Assembly: GCA_946811185.2 (NCBI GenBank)
Contig: OX328104.1
Span: forward strand, 12,039,918 to 12,103,917
Reading direction: 5' to 3'
Source of the DNA: Hippopus hippopus
Taxonomy: Eukaryota; Mollusca; Bivalvia; Cardiida; Cardiidae
DNA: 64,000 nt
Positions 44,976-52,443 of this stretch are shown in pieces (position 1 is the first letter of the stretch; every line of letters begins with the position of its first letter). A model generated the notes under the pieces. That model did no database searches. It was not told the origin of the DNA and worked only from the letters and a program-made list of their open reading frames with translations. The translations under genes and the position numbers were made by a program.

Positions 44976-45353
44976 TTATGACAAATATTTTAGATAGCAG
45001 AATAACTCTCCCTCAGGTATTTCGATTGGTTTTTGAGAGAAATTATAAATGTAGACTAAGATATCATTAACATCATTATCAAGATGTATACCATTAGAAA
45101 TGGTTAAGCTATCTTTCCATTTATTACTAATAGATATCACTACAACTCCTCGTGTTGTTATATAACCAAATCCTAACGGAACTCTCCTACCATCATTAGG
45201 AGGAATCTTGATAGTTAGTTGCGAATATATTTTCCATTTTAGAGAATCTTGCTTTAAGGGAGGATATCTTACTCCGTGTAAATGAGGTTTCCAAAATATG
45301 GTTTTATGTTGGGTAGTAATATTAGGTTTTATACCAAATTTATGTATATCCAT
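44976..45353 (-). CDS. dUTPase-fold protein, probably catalytically altered
   Basis: The 125-aa product follows the trimeric dUTPase pattern. A PNDGRRVPLGFGYI stretch matches the strand before motif 1, a GVVVISISNKWK segment stands where the SGL motif-2 loop would be, and GIHLDNDVNDILVYIYNFS matches motif 3. There the usual order is Gly-Val-Ile-Asp ... Asp-Tyr ... Gly. The ending IEIPEGELFCYLKYL matches the strand that closes the jelly-roll. The Asp of motif 3 appears kept, but the Tyr that excludes ribose is replaced and the PRSG motif 2 is not recognisable. A structural role of the fold, rather than dUTP hydrolysis, is therefore plausible. It lies between virion genes, which favours a structural role. 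The assignment is by pattern and unverified. Confidence 0.6.
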   Translation of the reverse strand: MDIHKFGIKPNITTQHKTIFWKPHLHGVRYPPLKQDSLKWKIYSQLTIKIPPNDGRRVPLGFGYITTRGVVVISISNKWKDSLTISNGIHLDNDVNDILVYIYNFSQKPIEIPEGELFCYLKYLS

Positions 45354-45377
45354 TTTTTTATTTATTGTAAATAATAT

Positions 45378-45962
45378 TTATAATATAGCTCCTAGGATAG
45401 GGATATTAGCAAATGGACTATTAGGCCCGAGTAAAAGTCCTTTTCCATCATACATTTTTCCTCCTTGCTTTAAATACAACCCATCACCAACGGAAGCTAA
45501 TCCTTTACCTTTGTATGGTTTTAAGTATAATCCACTTCCATCAGTTTCAACTTGACAAACACATCCTCCTTTTTTAAGGTAAAGACCTGACCCCATAGCT
45601 TTTTGAACACCTGTTTGAGCTAATCCAGAAAGAGCACCAACACCTAAAGCTGGTAAAACGGTTTTTGCAAGCATCGGTAAAGCTCTAGCAGCCAACCCAG
45701 CTAACATTCCGAGGAAACCCCCTTCTATTTTCATGTTATATTTAAGTTGTTTCGCAGTCATTTTAATAGTTATACCCACACCATCCTCATAGGCTTTAGC
45801 CATTTTCTTCGCTTGTGAATTGGTAATTGCTAAAACATCATTACCTTGTAAATCTTCATGACCTAAACGAATACTTACTGGACAACTAGCTTTAACAGCA
45901 TGTTGAAGTTTTTGCTTTTGTCCTTCAGATATATTTACTTTAACATTAGTGTAACTCGTCAT
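45378..45962 (-). CDS. pVI-like virion protein with GLYLK repeats
   Basis: The 194-aa protein has an N-terminal alpha/beta part ending in a VGITIKMTAKQLKYNMK stretch. A strongly hydrophobic amphipathic segment follows (about 80-113, GGFLGMLAGLAARALPMLAK). Three GxGLYLK motifs (about 124-130, 142-148 and 159-165) come next, and the tail is GKGLLLGPNSPFANIPILG. The combination recurs in animal Polintons (often labelled PX or compared with adenovirus pVI). The amphipathic helix suggests membrane lysis or capsid cement; that is inference. CxC in GGCVCQ could form a disulphide. Start context is TATATAAAATGA. Confidence 0.8.
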   Translation of the reverse strand: MTSYTNVKVNISEGQKQKLQHAVKASCPVSIRLGHEDLQGNDVLAITNSQAKKMAKAYEDGVGITIKMTAKQLKYNMKIEGGFLGMLAGLAARALPMLAKTVLPALGVGALSGLAQTGVQKAMGSGLYLKKGGCVCQVETDGSGLYLKPYKGKGLASVGDGLYLKQGGKMYDGKGLLLGPNSPFANIPILGAIL

Positions 45963-45990
45963 TTTATATACGAGTATTTTTTTATTTAGC

Positions 45991-46764
45991 TCATCTCGCT
46001 TCTCTAATATGAAACCTAATCGTTAAATTTTCACCTCTAAGATTTAGTAAATTGTAATTTTGGTCAGTAATATTTACCTCTAGGTTATGTATTTCATCTA
46101 ACGTTATTGGTAAGTATACTAAATTAATTGGTGACTCAATTATCTTATATCCAGGTGCAACACCTGGGAAAAAAGAGTAAATAGTGTTTTTTGTTGAACC
46201 ATTAACATAACTTCCTGAAATAATATCTATGTTAACGAGCAAACTATTTATGCTAAGAATGTTCACCACATTCTCCGACTCGTGAAATCCTTGCGTATAT
46301 TTAGCTCGAGTAAATCCTAATACTTTAGCGATGGAACCTGGTTGATTAAAATCTACTTGATAACCAGCTTCTAAGGTAATAATAGACTTTAGAGTATTGG
46401 TGTTTGCAGAAATGTTAATAGGATACTCTTCATTAACTCTATCGTAATGACCTTTTTTTCTCATTTCCTGTTGAATAGTATCATTAATGTCAACGAGATC
46501 ATAACTTCCTACGGGCAATTTTATTTTAATCCATGAATTACCATTGTCTGGAGAATAAACGAATGTGTTGTTCGTTTCATCGATGTTTGGAAAAGAGTAG
46601 TAAGTTTCGAGGTTTACCAGAGCTATTTCGTATACTTTATCCTTTTCCAGTTGAATTGGAGGATTAAACCTTGTTCTAAAACGCGTTTTGTTGTCGCTTA
46701 CTATGATTTGAAACGATGTTTTATGATTCGTATTTTTTACAATTTGTTCTAAAAGTTTTTCCAT
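45991..46764 (-). CDS. Minor capsid (penton) protein, single jelly-roll
   Basis: The 257-aa product has the length and strand-rich composition of Polinton penton proteins, which form the capsid vertices. Recognisable stretches are RFNPPIQLEKDKVYEIALVN (about 32-51), LPVGSYDLVDINDTIQ, and the LGFTRAKYTQGFHESENVVN region followed by VNILSINSLLVN. It is the second gene of the virion block, just after the ATPase, the usual Polinton/adintovirus neighbour. No signal peptide or membrane segment is present. Start context is ATTATAAAATGG, with 21 bases to the ATPase stop. Confidence 0.88.
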   Translation of the reverse strand: MEKLLEQIVKNTNHKTSFQIIVSDNKTRFRTRFNPPIQLEKDKVYEIALVNLETYYSFPNIDETNNTFVYSPDNGNSWIKIKLPVGSYDLVDINDTIQQEMRKKGHYDRVNEEYPINISANTNTLKSIITLEAGYQVDFNQPGSIAKVLGFTRAKYTQGFHESENVVNILSINSLLVNIDIISGSYVNGSTKNTIYSFFPGVAPGYKIIESPINLVYLPITLDEIHNLEVNITDQNYNLLNLRGENLTIRFHIREAR

Positions 46765-46785
46765 TTTATAATATTTAAATATTTT

Positions 46786-47568
46786 TTATACCGACTTAGG
46801 TATGTAGAAGTTATCAAAACCGTTTCTATACTTCCCATCATGTTTTTTACTGGTTAAGTCAATGATAGCAAAACCATGCGGTCTTTCCCATGCCTTTTGA
46901 CAAAACTTTCTAAACTCCTCCTTAGGCATATCTTCACCTATGTGGTCACTATAAATATGATTAAGGTTTTTTAGGTCTTGTCGAAATAGACAAATAAAAT
47001 TAGCGTTTTCTCTAATAGTTTGCCTCGGTAGTCTAAAATAATTCTGTGAGAGGTAAAAGCAGTCAACATTACTATGCCTTCCTCGAATGTAGTAACACTC
47101 ACATTTATTTTGCTTTTCTAAAAGTAAATCATCGAAAATCATTAAATTCTTATTTCCTGAGTTTAACTCTCTCGGGTCAGGTACATCACTAGCATTTTCA
47201 AAGAAGTTGCAATTTATATCCGATTTGTTTTTAATCGTTTTAATCCATTCTTCGACTAAAGCTGTTGGTGGAATGTTTAGTTCTTGTATGTTATCACGCA
47301 TGTTAAACAATCTTAAGATACATTCTTTTGGTAGTTTTTCTTCAAAAGCCTTTTTTAGTATTCGGTATTCCGGTTGAAAAAGGCTTTTTCCAAAAACGCT
47401 TAAATCGTTGTAGTCAAGCCAATCTGGTCTGAGTAAAAGGTTTAACAATAAAGTAGTTTTACCACATCCTGATTTACCTATAATTAAACCCCTAATACTT
47501 CTCGGTAAAAGGGAGTGATTAAATCTCTTTGATACTACTTCATTCCATGATAAGTTTATAATATCCAT
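46786..47568 (-). CDS. DNA-packaging ATPase (FtsK/HerA, A32-like)
   Basis: The 260-aa ATPase probably drives genome packaging into the capsid. Walker A is IGKSGCGKTT (residues 30-39) and Walker B is LMIFDD (142-147). A Gln in YLSQNYFRLP (about 172-181) stands where the family has its sensor residue. The size matches Polinton packaging ATPases. It is the first gene of the minus-strand virion block and is divergent from the zinc-ribbon gene across 39 AT-rich bases. Confidence 0.95.
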   Translation of the reverse strand: MDIINLSWNEVVSKRFNHSLLPRSIRGLIIGKSGCGKTTLLLNLLLRPDWLDYNDLSVFGKSLFQPEYRILKKAFEEKLPKECILRLFNMRDNIQELNIPPTALVEEWIKTIKNKSDINCNFFENASDVPDPRELNSGNKNLMIFDDLLLEKQNKCECYYIRGRHSNVDCFYLSQNYFRLPRQTIRENANFICLFRQDLKNLNHIYSDHIGEDMPKEEFRKFCQKAWERPHGFAIIDLTSKKHDGKYRNGFDNFYIPKSV

Positions 47569-47607
47569 TTTTATTTAAATATTTTTATTTTTTATATATA
47601 AAATAAA
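47569..47607. promoter_or_regulatory. Divergent promoter between ATPase and zinc-ribbon genes
   Basis: The 39 bases hold TTTATTTAAATATTTTTATT and TTTATATATAAAATAAA. TATA-like blocks therefore lie 5-15 bases from both start codons. Confidence 0.45.
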
Positions 47608-47763
47608 ATGTATTGCGTTAAATGTAAAAAACATACAGATACGAATGATATAAAATATTCTGTTTCTAAAAATGGAAGAAATATGATGCAGGGGAAATGC
47701 GTTATTTGCGGAATAACTAAATCGCAATTTATAAAAAAAAAACTACCGGGAGTAGTATATTAA
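47608..47763 (+). CDS. 51-aa zinc-ribbon protein (DUF5679-like)
   Basis: This short gene is easily overlooked. Translation gives 51 residues with two CxxC pairs (YCVKCKK near the start and KCVICGI about 25 residues later) separated by a NGRNMMQGK turn, the pattern of a zinc ribbon such as DUF5679. The basic C-terminus ends LPGVVY. It starts after TATATAAAATAAA, is the first gene of the plus-strand block and ends 29 bases before the PLA2 gene. Small zinc ribbons occur in related Polintons and large DNA viruses. A role in transcription or nucleic acid binding is inferred from the fold only. Confidence 0.8.
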   Translation: MYCVKCKKHTDTNDIKYSVSKNGRNMMQGKCVICGITKSQFIKKKLPGVVY

Positions 47764-47792
47764 ATAAATTTATAAATAATTTACCCGTTGAA

Positions 47793-48101
47793 ATGCATCT
47801 CCCAGGGCACAACTTTACAGGACCAGGTACCAAACTAAATAAAAGACTCAATCCAGATTTAACACCGAAGGAATGGAGTAAACCTATAAACCGTGTTGAT
47901 AAAGCCGCTTATAATCATGATGTTTGCTATCTTCAACACAATGATACTGCTACAAGAAACGCGGTGTGTGATAAGAATATGTTAACGGAGTTAAAAGGGA
48001 TTTACAATCCTAGCATTAGAGAAAAAATGGAAAGAGGTTTGGTAAGTAGACTCATTGGAACTAAGATGAAATTTGGAATGGGAGTAAAAAAAAAAATTTA
48101 G
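47793..48101 (+). CDS. Phospholipase A2-like domain (front half of PLA2-integrase)
   Basis: The 102-residue frame carries the two hallmarks of small viral PLA2 domains. One is a calcium-loop-like NFTGPGTKL (about 7-15). The other is the catalytic His-Asp in DKAAYNHDVCYLQH (36-49). Parvovirus VP1 and some adintovirus-like elements use such a domain to cross membranes during entry, so a particle-borne entry function is likely. The frame closes at a TAG immediately after an 11-A run (48086-48096). The integrase continues in the frame one base back from the same point. In related elements, as I remember them, the residues around FGMGVKKK lead straight into the integrase, so the stop is probably the result of an indel or is bypassed by frameshifting. 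Confidence 0.8.
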   Translation: MHLPGHNFTGPGTKLNKRLNPDLTPKEWSKPINRVDKAAYNHDVCYLQHNDTATRNAVCDKNMLTELKGIYNPSIREKMERGLVSRLIGTKMKFGMGVKKKI

Positions 48102-48994
48102 CGGAAGAATTACATAAACCCGTAAAAAGAAATTTTAAGAAAAGGAGAGTTAGAGTAAACGGTATAGATAGGATATGGGCTGCGGATTTAGTAGACATGC
48201 AAGCATTTTCTAAGTTTAATCGTGGTGTTAAATACCTTCTCGCTGTCATTGACATCTTTTCTAAATATGGATATCTGGTGCCATTAAAAGACAAAACAGG
48301 AAAATCTGTTGCTATAGCATTAAAAAGTATTTTTAAGGAGAGAAAACCCGAAAAAATGTGGGTGGATAAGGGTAAAGAGTTTTATAACAAAGATGTAAAA
48401 GACTCAGTTGAATTATATTCTACCGAAAATGAGGAAAAATCAAGTGTGGTTGAGAGATGGATTAGAACAATGAAAGAAAGGATGTGGAAGTATTTTTCCG
48501 CTAACTCTACAAACGTTTACATTAATGTGCTACCGGATTTGGTTAAAAAATATAATAACACGAGGCATTCATCTATTAAGATGACTCCGGTAGACGCTAG
48601 TAAAAAAGAAAATGAAACGAGAGTTTGGAGAAATCTTTACCCCGATAATCTTGAAATAAGAGACTCTAATCCTAATTTTTCCGTTGGAGACAAAGTAAGG
48701 ATAACTAAAAAGAAAAAGACTTTTGAGAAAGGTTATACAACAAGATGGACTGAGGAGGTTTTTACAGTTTCTGAAGTAAAACTTACATCACCTATAACAT
48801 ATAAAATTAAAGATTTAAATGGAGACGAAATACAAGGCAGCTTTTATGAACCTGAACTTCAGAAAACCAGTCAAGAGCTGTATAGGATAGAAAAGGTTAT
48901 TAAAAAAGGAAAAAAGAAATCTCTCGTAAAGTGGAAAGGTTATCCCGATGAATTTAATTCGTGGGTTGACAATAAAGATATTAGAAATATTTAA
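48065..48994 (+). CDS. Retroviral-type integrase with chromodomain, frame-offset
   Basis: This enzyme inserts the element (the 6-bp duplication is its product). The open frame begins after a stop at 48062-48064. Its first ATG is at 48197, but the integrase signature starts earlier: HKPVKRNFKKRR, then WAADLVDM with the first catalytic Asp at 48185-48187. Counting from that ATG, WVDKGKEFYN holds the second Asp (57), SSVVERW the Glu (86) and VGDKVRITKKKKTFEKGYT an SH3-like part. A chromodomain closes the protein (about 228-263, YRIEKVIKKGKKKSLVKWKG). The ATG form would lack the first catalytic residue, so the real start must be upstream, most simply in the PLA2 frame, which overlaps it by 37 bases at an A run. 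The N-terminal HHCC-type domain of some integrases is absent. The antisense frame at 48061-48294 is a shadow. Confidence 0.85.
   Translation, partial: DEIWNGSKKKNLAEELHKPVKRNFKKRRVRVNGIDRIWAADLVDMQAFSKFNRGVKYLLAVIDIFSKYGYLVPLKDKTGKSVAIALKSIFKERKPEKMWVDKGKEFYNKDVKDSVELYSTENEEKSSVVERWIRTMKERMWKYFSANSTNVYINVLPDLVKKYNNTRHSSIKMTPVDASKKENETRVWRNLYPDNLEIRDSNPNFSVGDKVRITKKKKTFEKGYTTRWTEEVFTVSEVKLTSPITYKIKDLNGDEIQGSFYEPELQKTSQELYRIEKVIKKGKKKSLVKWKGYPDEFNSWVDNKDIRNI
48086..48096 (+). other. 11-A homopolymer at the PLA2/integrase frame switch
   Basis: A run of eleven A residues sits where two overlapping open frames change over. The integrase frame is -1 relative to the PLA2 frame. The run contains A AAA AAA heptamers, which can support -1 ribosomal slippage. 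It is also a classic site for indel mutation and assembly error. Confidence 0.8.
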
Positions 48995-49009
48995 CTATAA
49001 AAAAAGAAA

Positions 49010-49426
49010 ATGGAAAATATTTCGATCGAAAACGTAATTTTACCGAATAAACCGTTGAACAATTTCGAATTAGAGGGTGCCGTAAAAAGATTAAAGATTC
49101 CTTATTTTAGAGGAGTTTTTTTACTAGATACATTACCGAGAAAACTGAGTAAAACAGAATGTGGTATAGTAAACTTTGATAAAAGTGGTGGACCTGGTAC
49201 ACATTGGGTCGCTTGGTATAAAAATGGTAAAACTAAAATTTATTTTGATAGTTATGGTATACAACCACCTATTGAAATTCGAGATTATTTAAAAAGTCCA
49301 ATACAATACAATACTGACCAATTACAACAAGCTGGGCAAGTATTTTGTGGTCATTTATGTTTGTACATTCTAAAAGAGTTATCTAGAGGTAATCAGTTTC
49401 AAAATGTTTTAAATAAACTTTTTTAG
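49010..49426 (+). CDS. Adenain/Ulp1-like cysteine protease
   Basis: The 138-aa protease probably matures virion proteins. The catalytic His is in GTHWVAWY (His65) and the acidic residue in IYFDSYG (Asp80). An upstream Gln in the DQLQQAGQ stretch can form the oxyanion hole. The catalytic Cys is in VFCGHLCLY (Cys113). Order and spacing match the adenovirus protease and Polinton PRO families (C5/C48). It is compact but complete. It starts 15 bases after the integrase stop and 14 bases separate it from the fibre gene, so the plus-strand genes may be transcribed together, although each also has a TATAAAAA stretch at its start. Confidence 0.92.
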   Translation: MENISIENVILPNKPLNNFELEGAVKRLKIPYFRGVFLLDTLPRKLSKTECGIVNFDKSGGPGTHWVAWYKNGKTKIYFDSYGIQPPIEIRDYLKSPIQYNTDQLQQAGQVFCGHLCLYILKELSRGNQFQNVLNKLF

Positions 49427-49440
49427 TACTATATAAAAAA

Positions 49441-50652
49441 ATGCCTGTTGACAAATTTGGAAGAATGGAAGATGATAAAACGAGTGGTGATGGTGTGTCA
49501 CTCGCTTACATAAATAATAATTTTTTACGCAAAGATGGAACAACTGTTGTTACTGGGTCAATAAACATGAATGGTAATACATTAACGAGGGTTAGTAATC
49601 CAGTAAATTCTCATGATGTTGCAACTAAGGATTATGTTGATGCCAACGCAGGGTTGTTGAATGAAAACGGAGGATATCATGTTACTGGATATTTAAATAT
49701 GGGTTTTAATCCGATAAGAAATGTTAAGGACCCAACAGAATCTAACGAAGCTGCTACTAAAAATTATGTGGATAATGTTGATAGAGCTTTCGTTTATAAA
49801 GATGGAAGGTGGTATGAGGCAGATGATGCAATCTCAATGGGAGGACGAGTAATTAACAATCTCGGTATTCCTACGAGACACGATCAAGCCTCTAATAAGT
49901 TTTACGTGGATACCGCTATTGAGGCGGTTACCGCGGGTGAAAAAGCTTTAACGAAAAAACAAGATGGGTCCTATTCAATGGCTGGTGGAATAGATATGAA
50001 TGGTAACCAGATTACTGGTTTACCTAACCCGGTATCCCAAGATGCGGTTACCAATAAAGGTTATGTTGATGACCTCGTTAAAAATATTAGAGGTGGCCAA
50101 GGTGCTATGTATAAATCTTTCTCAATGAAAGCAAATGGAGAACTATCAGTAAACCAAAATATTGATATGAATAATTTAAGAATATATAATATAGCGGACC
50201 CAAAACGTCAAGAAGATGCTGTCACTAGAGAATATATGGAGCGCTTCTTCAGAGCATATAAACCAAAACCTATTATAACCGTGTGGGCTGAAGAACAGGG
50301 ACCAATTGGAAACGATAATTACGAGTTTTCATTCGGTAATGGTAATACAGGTAAAAGACACGGTTTAGGGGGTTATTGTATGAGTGCATCGGGTAGAATC
50401 ATAAGAGGAAGTTTAACAATCGTTAAAAAGAATCGTAATGTACCAGAAGAAGTAAAAGTTAATATAACGGTAAACGGAAATGAACAGGTTGATTACTCTA
50501 TTATTAAAAAAGCGGACGAAATTTGTAGCTGTACGATTTTTCCAAGGGCGTTGGAGGTAAAACAATGCGACATCATAAACTTTATTTCGAGAACAGATAA
50601 CCGAGATGTAACACACGCTTACATATCTATTTTGATAGAATTAGACTTGTAA
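49441..50652 (+). CDS. Tail-fibre-like repeat protein with C-terminal head domain
   Basis: The 403-aa product contains five degenerate repeats, at about residues 38-67, 82-112, 129-157, 182-211 and 239-266. Each has the form G-x-I-x-M-N-G-N-x-I ... (N/D)P ... D-A-(A/V)-T-K-x-Y-V-D, as in SINMNGNTLTRVSNP followed by DVATKDYVD. This is the motif of trimeric bacteriophage tail fibres. After residue 272 comes a different, beta-rich domain of about 130 residues, which would be the receptor-binding head. The layout (shaft of repeats, then knob) suggests an attachment fibre, as in adenovirus, but built from phage-type repeats. No signal peptide is present. Start context is TATATAAAAAAATG. Function is inferred from architecture. 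Confidence 0.8.
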   Translation: MPVDKFGRMEDDKTSGDGVSLAYINNNFLRKDGTTVVTGSINMNGNTLTRVSNPVNSHDVATKDYVDANAGLLNENGGYHVTGYLNMGFNPIRNVKDPTESNEAATKNYVDNVDRAFVYKDGRWYEADDAISMGGRVINNLGIPTRHDQASNKFYVDTAIEAVTAGEKALTKKQDGSYSMAGGIDMNGNQITGLPNPVSQDAVTNKGYVDDLVKNIRGGQGAMYKSFSMKANGELSVNQNIDMNNLRIYNIADPKRQEDAVTREYMERFFRAYKPKPIITVWAEEQGPIGNDNYEFSFGNGNTGKRHGLGGYCMSASGRIIRGSLTIVKKNRNVPEEVKVNITVNGNEQVDYSIIKKADEICSCTIFPRALEVKQCDIINFISRTDNRDVTHAYISILIELDL

Positions 50653-50693
50653 AAATATATAATGTATTATAAAAAATATATTATATATTTATT

Positions 50694-51446
50694 TTACAAA
50701 ATTCTTTTAACATAAGATTTTGTTCTACATATGGGGCATTTATCAGTCGCATGTTCATTACATTTTTCACATATTGGTATATGACCGCAATTACAATATA
50801 GTACATTAGGTTTATCTTCGCTACATATAACGCAAGATTCTAAATAAAAAGTTTTTGAACCATTCTTTACTTGGTTAGCGGTTCCTATATTATCTTCTTC
50901 ATCTAAATCTTCATTATCTTCATCAAAAGAATACGTTTCAATATCCCATATGTAATCATGAGAAAATCGTATCATAGGAGAAAGAATTGCTCCATCATAA
51001 TGTATTGCATCATGATCATACATTTCATCATTATTACATAAATCATATATATCTTCTTTATAAGTTGTTAAATATGTATTATTCCATGGTTCTATTTTAA
51101 ACCAATATGGGCCTCTCCTAGGTAGTGTTGTATCACGATCACGATAAAAGAGACCTATCCACATAGTTGAATTATATATACCATGTTCATATATTTCTTT
51201 ACTAAAATGATAATAAATTGCTGCTTTTACATTAATTAAATTTTGCAAATAATTATAGGAACAAAATTTTGGAAAAAATATTTTTCTTTTTGATTCATCA
51301 TGATAAGGTAATTCTTCATATTTATTCCTTATATGTTCTTCTAATTTATTTAATTCATCGGGGGTAAGCCAATTTAGTACTTTTGCTTTAGGTGGCATTG
51401 TATCAACCACATCGTGAAAAACTTCATTTACATGTAAGTTATCCAT
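50694..51446 (-). CDS. RING-finger protein, inner copy
   Basis: The 250-aa protein ends in a C3HC4 RING finger of the IAP/MDM2-like type. It begins CVICSEDKPNVLYCNCGH, continues with ICEKC and ends in CPICR (about 206-243), so E3 ubiquitin ligase activity is likely. Its first 39 residues are identical to those of the outer copy, but the middle (tryptophan/tyrosine-rich, with an acidic DEDNEDLDEEDN stretch) is diverged. The 5' leader is the same AT-rich sequence found in the TIRs. Its 3' end converges with the fibre gene 41 bases away. RING ligases of this kind in viruses commonly modify host defence or cell-death proteins; which target is unknown. Confidence 0.85.
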   Translation of the reverse strand: MDNLHVNEVFHDVVDTMPPKAKVLNWLTPDELNKLEEHIRNKYEELPYHDESKRKIFFPKFCSYNYLQNLINVKAAIYYHFSKEIYEHGIYNSTMWIGLFYRDRDTTLPRRGPYWFKIEPWNNTYLTTYKEDIYDLCNNDEMYDHDAIHYDGAILSPMIRFSHDYIWDIETYSFDEDNEDLDEEDNIGTANQVKNGSKTFYLESCVICSEDKPNVLYCNCGHIPICEKCNEHATDKCPICRTKSYVKRIL

Positions 51447-51489
51447 CTTGAATTAATTTATAATTTAAAATTATAAAAAATTCAAAAAA
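51331..51489 (-). repeat. 159-bp duplicated leader and 5' coding segment, inner copy
   Basis: This segment is identical by eye to 52285-52443. It covers the first 39 codons and the leader of both RING genes. The sequence on either side differs, giving a sharp boundary. Confidence 0.85.
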
Positions 51490-51491
51490 TA

Positions 51492-52400
51492 TTATTTTCT
51501 ACATATTGGGCACTTATCTAACGGATACATATCATCACATGAGTCACATACACATAGATGTCCACATCCAAATGCTACATTAGGTTTATTAACGGTGCAT
51601 ATACAACATGATTCTTCTATAAATAATTTTTGTTTTTGTTTTTTCATTATCATAATCGTTGGTTTTAAAAATTCTATATACCAATAATCTGTTTCTGTGA
51701 TCCTGAAAAAAGAACTACTAAAATCGCTTTTATTAATAAATTTTACATCACCCGCATCGTGAGAAATTTTAACGAGTGTGGCTTCATCTCTGTTACATGT
51801 AGTATAATTATGTAATTCTATATTTTTTAATAATTCATCTATACGTTTTAACGCTTCATTTGCTTTAGGATCTCCGTATAAATTATCGAATGTATCACTA
51901 CGTTCTATAAGAGGTGAAAGACAACTTAAAGTTATTTCATCATCTTCACCATATGTTAAAGTATCAAAACCAAGTTCGGGATCATTTTCTAAACAATAAT
52001 TTAATTTTCTCCAGTATACTTCGAAAAAATTTTGCGTATCCGCTTTAACAAAAAACCAATAAGTACCTACTCTTTTTAGTTCTCGATTTCTATTATCAAA
52101 AAGCCCAATCCATATATTTGTTTCACTCCAGATAGTATATTGCGCTCTTTCTTTACTAATAATATAGTATATAACATTTGCCGCTTTTAAAAAAGCGCTA
52201 TAACGTTCATTACCATAAATATTTGGAAAATGTGTTTTCATTCCTATGCCTAGGATAATAGGTATTTCGTTATATTTCGTTTTGATATGTTCTTCTAATT
52301 TATTTAATTCATCGGGGGTAAGCCAATTTAGTACTTTTGCTTTAGGTGGCATTGTATCAACCACATCGTGAAAAACTTCATTTACATGTAAGTTATCCAT
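51492..52400 (-). CDS. RING-finger protein, outer copy
   Basis: The 302-aa protein shares its first 39 residues exactly with the inner copy (MPPKAKVLNWLTPDELNKL is within this part) and has a related but longer and diverged middle. The RING at the very C-terminus runs from CCICTVNKP and includes GCGHLCVCDSC and CPICRK as the last residues. Transcription starts within the right TIR, whose last five bases include the ATGGA of this gene. An E3 ligase role is expected from the RING. The repeated gene pair suggests diversification of substrate-binding parts on a constant N-terminus. Confidence 0.85.
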   Translation of the reverse strand: MDNLHVNEVFHDVVDTMPPKAKVLNWLTPDELNKLEEHIKTKYNEIPIILGIGMKTHFPNIYGNERYSAFLKAANVIYYIISKERAQYTIWSETNIWIGLFDNRNRELKRVGTYWFFVKADTQNFFEVYWRKLNYCLENDPELGFDTLTYGEDDEITLSCLSPLIERSDTFDNLYGDPKANEALKRIDELLKNIELHNYTTCNRDEATLVKISHDAGDVKFINKSDFSSSFFRITETDYWYIEFLKPTIMIMKKQKQKLFIEESCCICTVNKPNVAFGCGHLCVCDSCDDMYPLDKCPICRK

Positions 52401-52443
52401 CTTGAATTAATTTATAATTTAAAATTATAAAAAATTCAAAAAA
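52285..52443 (-). repeat. 159-bp duplicated leader and 5' coding segment, outer copy
   Basis: Partner of 51331-51489, offset by exactly 954 bases, with no mismatch seen. Its leader part also belongs to the TIR. Confidence 0.85.

Noticed and set aside
48061..48294. Minus-strand open frame opposite the integrase
   Set aside because: The integrase motifs are in the plus strand, so this is antisense shadow.
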